Source: JBBRTJ01 sp038244535
Lineage (GTDB): Bacteria; Actinomycetota; Acidimicrobiia; Acidimicrobiales; Ilumatobacteraceae
NCBI GenBank assembly: GCA_038244535.1
Contig: JBBRTJ010000100.1
Coordinates: 1 to 13,330, forward strand
Direction of reading: 5' to 3'
DNA length: 13,330 bases
The notes beneath the pieces were generated by a model, which was not told the DNA's origin, did not search any database, and worked only from the letters and a program-made list of their open reading frames with translations. Both the position numbers and the translations under genes were made by a program. This document shows, piece after piece, positions 1 through 5,342 of this stretch (positions are counted from its first letter, which is position 1; every line of letters begins with the position of its first letter).

Positions 1-392
1 CGCTGGGCGATGCCCAGGGCGGACGAGGCAGCCAGCAGCAGTCGGTGGTGACCGAGGGCCCGATACCCGAGCCGCTGCCACCACGGTGTGATCCGGCCCT
101 GCTCGGCCAGCGCTTCGCGCGTGCCCTCCATCAGGCGGCCGTAGGGGACCCCGGACGGGCATGCCGTCTCGCAGCCGCGGCACTGCACGCAGGCGTCCAT
201 GAAGCCGACGAACGCATCATCGATGGGGGCATCGAGCCACTGGACGGCGCGCATGGCGGCGATCCGGCCCCGAGGTGACGCCGATTCCTCGCCGGTGACG
301 CGGTAGGTGGGGCAGTGCGGTAAGCACAGGCCGCACGCCACGCAGGTGGCGAGCTCCTCGTCGTCGACGTGCAGCGGGTGCCCTGGGTTCAT
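1..392 (-). CDS. glcF: Glycolate oxidase iron-sulfur subunit GlcF (3' part cut by window edge)
   Basis: This is the electron-transfer subunit of glycolate dehydrogenase (glycolate to glyoxylate), which normally works with GlcD and GlcE at the membrane. About 130 N-terminal residues are visible; the gene runs off the left edge, so the C-terminal cysteine-rich (CCG) domains cannot be seen. Two 4Fe-4S ferredoxin motifs are complete: CVACGLCLPHCP (Cys17, 20, 23, 27) and CVQCRGCETACP (Cys68, 71, 74, 78), with the SPRGRI segment between them as is usual in this family. The ATG at 392 is chosen because the first cluster follows at the expected distance. A TAGGTT -10-like element ends 8 nt before it, which suggests a leaderless transcript of its own. 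The partner genes glcE and glcD lie about 4 kb away on the same strand. The nei gene starts divergently after 34 bp. Other two-cluster FeS/CCG oxidoreductase subunits are possible, but nearby glcDE favours GlcF. Confidence 0.9.
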   Translation of the reverse strand, partial: MNPGHPLHVDDEELATCVACGLCLPHCPTYRVTGEESASPRGRIAAMRAVQWLDAPIDDAFVGFMDACVQCRGCETACPSGVPYGRLMEGTREALAEQGRITPWWQRLGYRALGHHRLLLAASSALGIAQ

Positions 393-406
393 CGACGGCC
401 AACCTA
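393..406 (-). promoter_or_regulatory. Putative leaderless -10 element of glcF
   Basis: On the minus strand TAGGTT (401-406) fits the TANNNT -10 pattern and is followed by 8 nt and then the glcF ATG. No Shine-Dalgarno sequence fits in that space, so a leaderless mRNA is inferred. The spacing matches that of other genes in this window. No clear -35 was found. Confidence 0.4.
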
Positions 407-426
407 GTCAGAGGGTGCACGAGCCC

Positions 427-1236
427 ATGCCTGAAGGTCACACCATCCACCGGATCGCCCGGGACCACGCCAAGCTCCTCGTCGGTCCGGCGCTGGTCGC
501 CAGCTCGCCACAGGGTCGGTTCGACAGCTCGGCGGCGCTGCTCGACGGCCGCCGGCTGGCCGGCATCGAGGCGTACGGCAAGCACCTCTTCTACGACTTC
601 GAGCACGACCTCGTCCTGCACGTGCACCTCGGGCTGTTCGGCAAGTACCGCGTGCACCGCACCGAGGTCACCGAGGCTCCACCACCGCCCCGGGGCGCGG
701 TGCGCCTGCGGCTGTCCGCGCCGACGGCCACGATCGACCTGGCCGGGCCGACCGCGTGCGAGCTGGGCACCCCCGACGATCGTGACGCGATCGTCGCTCG
801 CCTCGGCCCCGATCCGCTCCGCGCCGACGCCAAGGCCGAGTTGGCCGTCGACCGCATGGCTCGGAGCCGGGCACCCATCGGGGCGCTGCTGCTCGACCAG
901 TCGGTGCTGTCCGGCATCGGCAACGTGTACCGGGCCGAGGCGCTGTTCGTCCACGGCCTCGACCCCCGGCGATCTGGCCGGACCGTCGCTCCCGAGACGC
1001 TCACCGAGCTGTGGGACACGATGCGCACGATGCTGCGCAACGGGGTCAAGGATGGGCGCATCGTGACGGTCGACCCGGCCGAGGTCGGGGTGCGCACCCG
1101 CACCAAGGTGCCCAAGGGCGAGCGCACCTACGTGTACCACCAGGACCTGTGTCGGCGCTGCGGCACGGCGATCGTGCACGACGAGATCGGGGCCCGCACG
1201 TGCTGGTGGTGCCCGAGCTGTCAGCCTGCTCCGTAG
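427..1236 (+). CDS. nei: Fpg/Nei family DNA glycosylase/AP lyase (endonuclease VIII-like)
   Basis: This is a base-excision repair enzyme that removes oxidised bases and cleaves the abasic strand. The 269-residue protein starts MPEGHTIHR: after Met removal Pro2 is the Schiff-base nucleophile and Glu3 the general acid/base, so the ATG at 427 must be the start even though the frame is open further upstream. Lys52 (GKHLF) is the conserved beta-hairpin lysine. A helix-two-turn-helix spans about 151-173 (DQSVLSGIGNVYRAE). The C-terminal zinc finger uses Cys242, Cys245, Cys262 and Cys265 (CRRC...CPSC). The MPEGHTIHR start resembles actinobacterial Nei2 rather than E. coli Nei or Fpg (MPELPE), but the exact lesion preference cannot be read from sequence. 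A GAGGG motif lies 11 nt upstream of the start. The gene is divergent from glcF with a 34-bp gap. Confidence 0.93.
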   Translation: MPEGHTIHRIARDHAKLLVGPALVASSPQGRFDSSAALLDGRRLAGIEAYGKHLFYDFEHDLVLHVHLGLFGKYRVHRTEVTEAPPPPRGAVRLRLSAPTATIDLAGPTACELGTPDDRDAIVARLGPDPLRADAKAELAVDRMARSRAPIGALLLDQSVLSGIGNVYRAEALFVHGLDPRRSGRTVAPETLTELWDTMRTMLRNGVKDGRIVTVDPAEVGVRTRTKVPKGERTYVYHQDLCRRCGTAIVHDEIGARTCWWCPSCQPAP

Positions 1237-1273
1237 GTCAGCCCGCACCGGTGAGCCGCGACCCGCCCGCAGC

Positions 1274-1297
1274 CGGTGGCCGCCGACCTTGCCACCG
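1274..1297. terminator. Hairpin downstream of nei, possible weak terminator
   Basis: Inverted repeat CGGTGGC / GCCACCG with a 10-nt loop, beginning 37 nt after the nei stop. There is no T-tract, so it is at best a factor-assisted terminator or pause site. In such GC-rich DNA a 7-bp stem could arise by chance. Confidence 0.25.
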
Positions 1298-1328
1298 CCC
1301 AGAGTCGGGTGCCGAATTTTACTAGCGG

Positions 1329-1360
1329 TAGATTGAGGATGCCGCAGCGATCCGGGAGGG
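1329..1360 (+). promoter_or_regulatory. Putative promoter and ribosome binding site of the LLM oxidoreductase gene
   Basis: A locally AT-rich stretch (about 1314-1334) contains TAGATT (1329-1334), a TANNNT -10 candidate. It would give a leader of roughly 25-30 nt. A strong Shine-Dalgarno sequence GGGAGGG (1354-1360) lies 7 nt before the ATG at 1368 and settles that start. The -10 call is tentative; no good -35 was seen. Confidence 0.4.
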
Positions 1361-1367
1361 ACATCAC

Positions 1368-2240
1368 ATGAAGTTCGGGTTGGCGTTCGCCAGCAGCATC
1401 AGCATTGACGGGGCCAGTGCCTTGGACATCTGCCACACCGCCGAGGCGGCGGGGTTCGAGTCCCTGTGGGGCGGCGAGCACGTCGTGCTGCCCGCCACCA
1501 TCGACTCGCGCTACCCCTACACGGCCGACGGCAAGATCCCCGCCGACAACGACACGCCCATCCCCGACCCGCTGATCTGGCTCGCGTTCGCCGCCGCGGC
1601 GGCGCCCACGCTTCGCCTCGGCACCTGCATCCTCATCGTGCCGCAGCGCAACCCCTTGGTCTTGGCCAAGGAGCTGGCCACCCTCGATCAGCTCTCGGGC
1701 GGTCGCGTCGAACTGGGCCTCGGGGTGGGCTGGTTGCGCGAGGAGTTCGAGGCCCTGGGCGTGCCGTGGGAGCGGCGCGGCGCTCGCAACGACGAGTACG
1801 TGGCAGCCATGCGGGCGTTGTGGGCCGGCCCCAATGCCGAGTTCCACGGCGACTTCGTCGACTTCGCGCCGGTCACCTGCAGCCCCCGCCCCGTCCAGAC
1901 CAGCATCCCGATCCTCGTCGGGGGCGACACCGACGCGGCCATCCAACGAGCGGTCCGCATCGCCGACGGGTACTTCCCGGGTGAGGGGGACGTCGAGCGG
2001 CTCAGGACGCTGATCACGCGCCTGCGTGAGGCCGCTGAGCGGGCAGGGCGCGATCCCGACACCATCGAGGTCAACGCCATGTTCGGCTTCCAGATGGCCG
2101 ATCCCGTGGCCGGTGCTGAGCAGCTGAGCGAGCTCGGCGTCGGCCGGGTCATGGTGCCCGCGTTCTTCTTCGCCGGTCCCGGCGGCCTCGATCGGCTGGC
2201 CGAGTTCGGTGATCGAGTCATCCCCGCGGCCGGTCAGTGA
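1368..2240 (+). CDS. LLM-class (luciferase-like) oxidoreductase, probably F420-dependent
   Basis: This 290-residue protein is a TIM-barrel oxidoreductase of the bacterial luciferase-like superfamily. Family signatures in order are an N-terminal MKFGLAF strand, ESLWGGEH (about 31-38) where LLM proteins have their W-x-x-EH segment, RNPLVLAKELATLDQLSGGR (94-113), the glycine-rich ELGLGVGW (115-122) with EEF after it, and the cofactor-phosphate strand PILVGG (181-186). The length and the ATLDQLSGGR-GxGxGW pattern match actinobacterial members annotated as F420-dependent. F420 rather than FMN use is family inference, and the substrate is unknown. The start is set by GGGAGGG 7 nt upstream. The last 23 bases overlap, tail to tail, the end of the vapC gene on the other strand. 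The gene probably forms its own transcription unit. Confidence 0.9.
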   Translation: MKFGLAFASSISIDGASALDICHTAEAAGFESLWGGEHVVLPATIDSRYPYTADGKIPADNDTPIPDPLIWLAFAAAAAPTLRLGTCILIVPQRNPLVLAKELATLDQLSGGRVELGLGVGWLREEFEALGVPWERRGARNDEYVAAMRALWAGPNAEFHGDFVDFAPVTCSPRPVQTSIPILVGGDTDAAIQRAVRIADGYFPGEGDVERLRTLITRLREAAERAGRDPDTIEVNAMFGFQMADPVAGAEQLSELGVGRVMVPAFFFAGPGGLDRLAEFGDRVIPAAGQ

Positions 2241-2706
2241 CCGTCACCCGACGCGGCGTCCGCCGAACCACCAGGATCTCAGACCCACCGGTCTGCGGTC
2301 CGGCGGGCGCAACGGTGGCCCCTTTCGGCACAGCAACGATGTCGACGAGGTGCTCGATCCCGACCAGGTCGGCGGCGTTGCGGGTGTACAGGCGGGCACC
2401 GTGGGCATGCGCGGTCGCAGCGATCAGGAGGTCCATGACCCTCGAGCGCGGTTGGCGGCCGGTTGCCGCGGCCGCGGCCGCGAGTTGGCCGTAGCTGACC
2501 GCCACCTCGTGGTTGATCGGAAGTGCGTCGAACGTGCGTTGAAGGTCGGAGAGCCGTCGCAGCCGCTCCGCCCTGACAGCAGCGTCAGCAGTGACCAGGA
2601 CACCGAAGTGCAGCTCCGCGAGTGAGGCGGCACTGATCGCGAGCTCCCCTTCCAACTCGGGCACATCGGTGGCGAGCAACACGCTGGTGTCAAGAATCGC
2701 CTTCAT
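2218..2706 (-). CDS. vapC: PIN-domain ribonuclease toxin (VapC family)
   Basis: This is the toxin of a type II toxin-antitoxin pair, a Mg-dependent PIN-fold endoribonuclease that usually cuts tRNA or rRNA. Its 162 residues show the family's acidic residues: Asp6 in MKAILDTSVL, Glu31 in LAELHFG, Asp92 in MDLLIAATA, then TRNAADL (Asn110 and Asp113) near the end of the fold. The ATG at 2706 lies inside the 3' end of the antitoxin gene (17-bp overlap), as expected for translational coupling. Most VapC proteins end shortly after the VDIV strand, here at about residue 124. This one has about 35 extra C-terminal residues rich in Pro, Arg and Thr with no recognisable motif, and its last 23 bases overlap the LLM gene antisense. 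The catalytic set looks intact, so the toxin is probably functional. Its target is unknown. Confidence 0.9.
   Translation of the reverse strand: MKAILDTSVLLATDVPELEGELAISAASLAELHFGVLVTADAAVRAERLRRLSDLQRTFDALPINHEVAVSYGQLAAAAAATGRQPRSRVMDLLIAATAHAHGARLYTRNAADLVGIEHLVDIVAVPKGATVAPAGPQTGGSEILVVRRTPRRVTVTDRPRG
2280..2295. terminator. Small hairpin beyond the LLM gene, inside the vapC 3' extension
   Basis: CAGACC-CACC-GGTCTG forms a perfect 6-bp stem with a 4-nt loop, 39 nt past the LLM stop codon. It could end plus-strand transcription, but there is no T-tract, and on the minus strand it is within coding sequence. Low confidence. Confidence 0.22.
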
Positions 2707-2953
2707 CGTTGCGCTCCCACGGCTTCGTGACCGATTGGTCGATCAGCTCGCGGTCGCGCTCCCAATCGGGGTCGGCGCGGCCGGCGAAGAGGTCCGCGAT
2801 GTCGACCCACCGCTGCCATTGCCGTGGAGCCGCCGGCACCAACCGGGCGGCAAGACGCCCGGCCACGGTGATGTCGATCTCCTCGCCGTCCTCGACCCGT
2901 CGCACCAGATCAGACGCGCTTTGGCGAAGTTCCCGGAGTCCTACGGCCGTCAT
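2690..2953 (-). CDS. vapB: Phd/YefM-type antitoxin (VapB role)
   Basis: This is the antitoxin partner of the adjacent PIN toxin: it should bind and neutralise the toxin with its C-terminal tail and repress the operon with its N-terminal domain. The 87-residue form starts MTAVGLRELRQSASDLVRRV, followed by GEEIDITVAGRLAARLVP, the typical Phd/YefM N-terminal DNA-binding fold. The tail (about 45-87: WVDIADLFAG, DWERDRELID, KPWERNDEGDS) is the expected toxin-binding segment, rich in acidic residues and Trp. An in-frame ATG at 2971 would add six residues, but it lies inside the operator palindrome and upstream of the best -10. The ATG at 2953, placed 6 nt after TACCGT, is therefore preferred. The gene overlaps vapC by 17 bp and forms a two-gene operon with it. 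Confidence 0.88.
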   Translation of the reverse strand: MTAVGLRELRQSASDLVRRVEDGEEIDITVAGRLAARLVPAAPRQWQRWVDIADLFAGRADPDWERDRELIDQSVTKPWERNDEGDS

Positions 2954-2959
2954 CTCGAT

Positions 2960-2978
2960 ACGGTAGCACACGTGCTAC
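2960..2978 (-). promoter_or_regulatory. Toxin-antitoxin operator palindrome overlapping the vapB -10 element
   Basis: On the plus strand GTAGCAC-AC-GTGCTAC (2963-2978) is a perfect 7-bp inverted repeat with a 2-nt spacer. The minus-strand -10 candidate TACCGT (2960-2965) shares three bases with one arm and ends 6 nt before the vapB ATG. A dimeric antitoxin bound here would block RNA polymerase, the usual autoregulation of such operons. The site is also about 40 bp upstream of the divergent methyltransferase -10, so it may influence that gene. Binding by VapB is inference. Confidence 0.6.
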
Positions 2979-3018
2979 TTAGGTGCTCGGGTCACTGTCG
3001 GCACCACGAGGCCTCAGC

Positions 3019-3030
3019 TACGGTGCGGCC
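3019..3030 (+). promoter_or_regulatory. Putative leaderless -10 element of the methyltransferase gene
   Basis: TACGGT (3019-3024) followed by exactly 6 nt and the GTG at 3031. There is no Shine-Dalgarno sequence. The arrangement is the same as upstream of the GH13 gene (TACGGT, 6 nt, GTG at 10939) and nearly the same as for vapB. It supports the GTG at 3031 over an earlier in-frame GTG at 2983. Confidence 0.5.
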
Positions 3031-3849
3031 GTGAGCTCACCTGACTCGTTCCCCATCTTCTCGAACTCGGTCGCGGGGGTCTACGAACGGCTCTTGGTTC
3101 CGCTGCTCTTCCAGCCGTACGCGCACGAGGTGGCCCGCCGTCTCGCCGGGTCCGAGATCGGATCGCTCCTCGAGATCGCCGCGGGCACGGGCGTGGTCAC
3201 CCGCGCGTTGGCACATGCGCTCCCGGCCACGGTGTCCGTCACCGCGACCGACCTGAGCCAGCCGATGCTCGATCAAGCCCAGCAGGTCGGCACCGCGCGC
3301 CCGGTGCGCTGGCAGCAGGCTGACGTCATGGCGCTGCCCGAAGCACCCGAGTCGTTCGACCTGGTCGTGTGCCAGTTCGGCGTGATGTTCTTCCAGCCGA
3401 AGTCGGCGGCCTTCGCCGAGGTCCACCGCGTCCTGCGGTCCGGCGGTCGCTTCATGTTCAGCGTGTGGCGCGGTCTCGACGACAACGAGTTCGCCGATGT
3501 GACGATGCGGGCCGTGAACGCGCTGATGCCGGCCGAACCCGCTCGCTTCTTCGAGCGCATCCCTCACGGCTACTACGACGAGGCGACGATCGCCGACGAC
3601 CTCCGCGCAGGAGGCTTCGCCGGCGACGCGATCTTCGAGCGCATCGACCATCGCAGCCGGGCCGCGTCCGCTCACGACGTGGCCACGGCCTACTGCGGTG
3701 GTACGCCCCTTCGAGTTGCTCTCGAGCAGCTGGGACCAGAGGCTCTGACCGAGGCAACCGACGCCGCCGCTGGCGCGCTCGAGCAGCGCTTCGGCGGGGT
3801 CGCCCTCGACGCCCGGATGAGCGCGCTGCTCGTCACCGTGACCAAGTAG
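3031..3849 (+). CDS. Class I SAM-dependent methyltransferase (UbiE/Methyltransf_11-like)
   Basis: This 272-residue protein (from GTG 3031) has a Rossmann-type methyltransferase core. Motif I is LLEIAAGTG (46-54), which binds S-adenosylmethionine; the acidic end of strand 2 is TATD (Asp74), contacting the ribose; motif III region is QADVMALP (Asp98); strand 4 is FDLVVCQFGVMFF (about 109-121), followed by VHRVLRSGGRFMFSVW (131-146). This is the pattern of small-molecule methyltransferases related to UbiE, but the order of operons here gives no substrate. Residues after about 150 form a lid or cap typical of the family. An in-frame GTG at 2983 would add 16 residues, but the -10/start spacing favours 3031. 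The gene faces vapB divergently and ends 4 bp from the convergent SnoaL-like gene. Confidence 0.88.
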   Translation: MSSPDSFPIFSNSVAGVYERLLVPLLFQPYAHEVARRLAGSEIGSLLEIAAGTGVVTRALAHALPATVSVTATDLSQPMLDQAQQVGTARPVRWQQADVMALPEAPESFDLVVCQFGVMFFQPKSAAFAEVHRVLRSGGRFMFSVWRGLDDNEFADVTMRAVNALMPAEPARFFERIPHGYYDEATIADDLRAGGFAGDAIFERIDHRSRAASAHDVATAYCGGTPLRVALEQLGPEALTEATDAAAGALEQRFGGVALDARMSALLVTVTK

Positions 3850-3853
3850 CCGC

Positions 3854-4363
3854 TCAGTCGCGGCCGTACGACGCGTCGCTGCGGTCCCGGCGGCCCTGGG
3901 TGAAGGGGGCGATGGCCTCGGCTCCGCGTGACTCGTACACCGGGTCGATGCGGTCGAAGTCGTACACGATCACGCGACGAGCGATCTTCCACTCGCCGCC
4001 GCGCTTCTCGTGACGGTCGACGTAGCGGCCGGCGAACAGCCAGACCCGCCGGGGCTGGCCCGGATGGCTCTTGAGCAGGTGGTAGGCGTGCACGTAGGTC
4101 TCGAGGTGGGCGACGTCGCCGTCGAGCTCGACCGATGAGTTGAGGATCGTGTGGTGGGTGGTCTCGTAGCCGGCGTCGAGCGCGCCCATCACCTGGTCGG
4201 CGAACCCCATGGCACTGCCCTTGTAGCCGCCGTAGTCGACCGAGGAGTCGGGCCAGAAGACCGTGCGCAGCAGCTCGACATCACGGCGGTCGATGGCCCG
4301 GCAATAGCGCGCCAGCAGGTCTGCGATGGCGATGCGGTCGCCCACCCATGCGAGATCCTCCAC
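3854..4363 (-). CDS. SnoaL/NTF2-like family protein
   Basis: This 169-residue protein has the cone-shaped NTF2 fold pattern of the SnoaL_4 group: an N-terminal helix IAIADLLARYCRAIDRRDVE (10-29), then RTVFWPDSSVDYGGY, a helix FADQVMGAL, THHTILNSSVELDGDVA with paired histidines, ETYVHAYHLL, and closing strands WLFAGRYVD and WKIARRVIVYDF. Members include polyketide cyclases, dehydratases and ketosteroid-isomerase relatives, so the reaction cannot be assigned. The His pair (about residues 70-71) and a Tyr/Asp set line the expected pocket. The GTG at 4363 is chosen because GAGAGGGG lies 6 nt upstream and the residues before it in frame look non-coding. It is 70 bp downstream of glcE on the same strand with no visible promoter or terminator, so it may be the last gene of the glcDE transcript. 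Confidence 0.8.
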   Translation of the reverse strand: MEDLAWVGDRIAIADLLARYCRAIDRRDVELLRTVFWPDSSVDYGGYKGSAMGFADQVMGALDAGYETTHHTILNSSVELDGDVAHLETYVHAYHLLKSHPGQPRRVWLFAGRYVDRHEKRGGEWKIARRVIVYDFDRIDPVYESRGAEAIAPFTQGRRDRSDASYGRD

Positions 4364-4433
4364 GTCCGTCCCCTCTCGGCTCGGCTCCCGCCACCAGTCT
4401 CGCCACCGAGCACGCCTCGCGCCATCTCGACGC

Positions 4434-5342
4434 TCAGCCAGACGTGAGCACCGAGCGGCCCGGGTTGAGGCGGCCGGTCGGGTCGAACCGCTCCCGAAGC
4501 CGCCCATGGAGCGCGATGATCGACGGGTTGGGCGCCACCTGCGGTCCGGGCACAGGTGCAACCCGGTGGACCACGCCCACGCCCACCTCGGCCACGAACC
4601 GGCCACGAAGGTGGCGCACCTCGGCGGGCGGGATCGAGCGACGATCACCAGACGGCAGCGGCGGCGCGCCCTCGACCTCGACCAGACCGTCAGCACGAGC
4701 CAGCGCGGCCTCGGCGGCGACGTCGAGCGGGTGACCTTCGAGCAGGACCCAGCAGGTGGTGCCGTCCCAGAGGACCGTCGTCGGGCGGTCCAACCGGCGG
4801 CGCAGGGCGAACGGATCGGGGGTCGGCCCGGCCAGCCATTGGCGGGCGGCCGGGAGGGGCCGGGTGCGCAGGATGACGTCGCCCAGGAGCACGAGCGTGC
4901 CGAGGGAGCCGACGAACAGCCGGCACAGGTCGTACCCGCTCACGTTCTTGACTGTCGGACCCCCGGCGGTGACCACCTCGCCGTCGGCCCGCACGGCGCC
5001 GATCTGCAGCACCGCGTCGCGCACGGGGCCGTCCCCCAAGCGGCGAATGCCGCTGCGCCCCACGGCCAGCACCCCGCCGACGGTGGCGCCGGGCCACTCG
5101 GGAAGCGCCACTCGTTGGCCTTGCTCGGCCAGGGCCGTGGCAAGGTCGGCGACTGTCGTGCCCGCCCCGCACCGCACGGTCATCTCCGCGGGTTCGATCC
5201 AGTCGATGCCCGCCGGGGCGTGCACCAGCCTCGTTCCCGGCGTGCTCTCGCCCCCGACGTCCCACTGGGTGAGCCCGCCCGCGGCCGCTACTGGACCCGC
5301 GGACAGCGGGCCCACCTCGGCGGCGAACGCGGTCAGATCCAC
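4434..5342 (-). CDS. glcE: Glycolate oxidase FAD-binding subunit GlcE
   Basis: This is the second flavin-type subunit of glycolate dehydrogenase. It has 302 residues from the GTG at 5342, somewhat shorter than E. coli GlcE (about 350). The PCMH-type FAD-binding region shows MTVRCGAGTTVADLATAL (54-71), LPEWPGATVGGVLAVGRSG (80-98), the GlcE hallmark TVKNVSGYDL (130-139) and LFVGSLGTLVLL (142-153). The C-terminus, RFDPTGRLNPGR, is the shared end motif of the family. It follows glcD with a 10-bp overlap: the GTG at 5342 precedes the glcD TGA at 5335-5333, implying translational coupling. An alternative GTG at 5375 would add 11 residues (MRRPPARPRGR) but has no ribosome binding site. The subunit needs GlcD and GlcF; glcF is not next in line but about 4 kb further on. 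Confidence 0.9.
   Translation of the reverse strand: MDLTAFAAEVGPLSAGPVAAAGGLTQWDVGGESTPGTRLVHAPAGIDWIEPAEMTVRCGAGTTVADLATALAEQGQRVALPEWPGATVGGVLAVGRSGIRRLGDGPVRDAVLQIGAVRADGEVVTAGGPTVKNVSGYDLCRLFVGSLGTLVLLGDVILRTRPLPAARQWLAGPTPDPFALRRRLDRPTTVLWDGTTCWVLLEGHPLDVAAEAALARADGLVEVEGAPPLPSGDRRSIPPAEVRHLRGRFVAEVGVGVVHRVAPVPGPQVAPNPSIIALHGRLRERFDPTGRLNPGRSVLTSG

Noticed and set aside
307..426. An upstream start at 307 for the Nei gene
   Set aside because: Fpg/Nei enzymes need Pro as residue 2 (MPEG), which fixes the start at 427. The upstream part lies antisense to the glcF FeS motifs.
217..1248. A 343-codon minus-strand open frame covering nei
   Set aside because: It has no domain, is antisense to a gene with complete catalytic and zinc-finger motifs, and also conflicts with the glcF frame on its own strand.
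1590..1603. Perfect 14-bp palindrome GCCGCCGCGGCGGC
   Set aside because: It encodes the Ala run in FAAAAAP of the LLM protein. GC-rich Ala codons readily make such palindromes inside genes.
2467..2482. Perfect 16-bp palindrome CGCGGCCGCGGCCGCG
   Set aside because: It is a run of Ala codons in the VapC sequence AAAAAATG, a by-product of codon use rather than a regulatory site.
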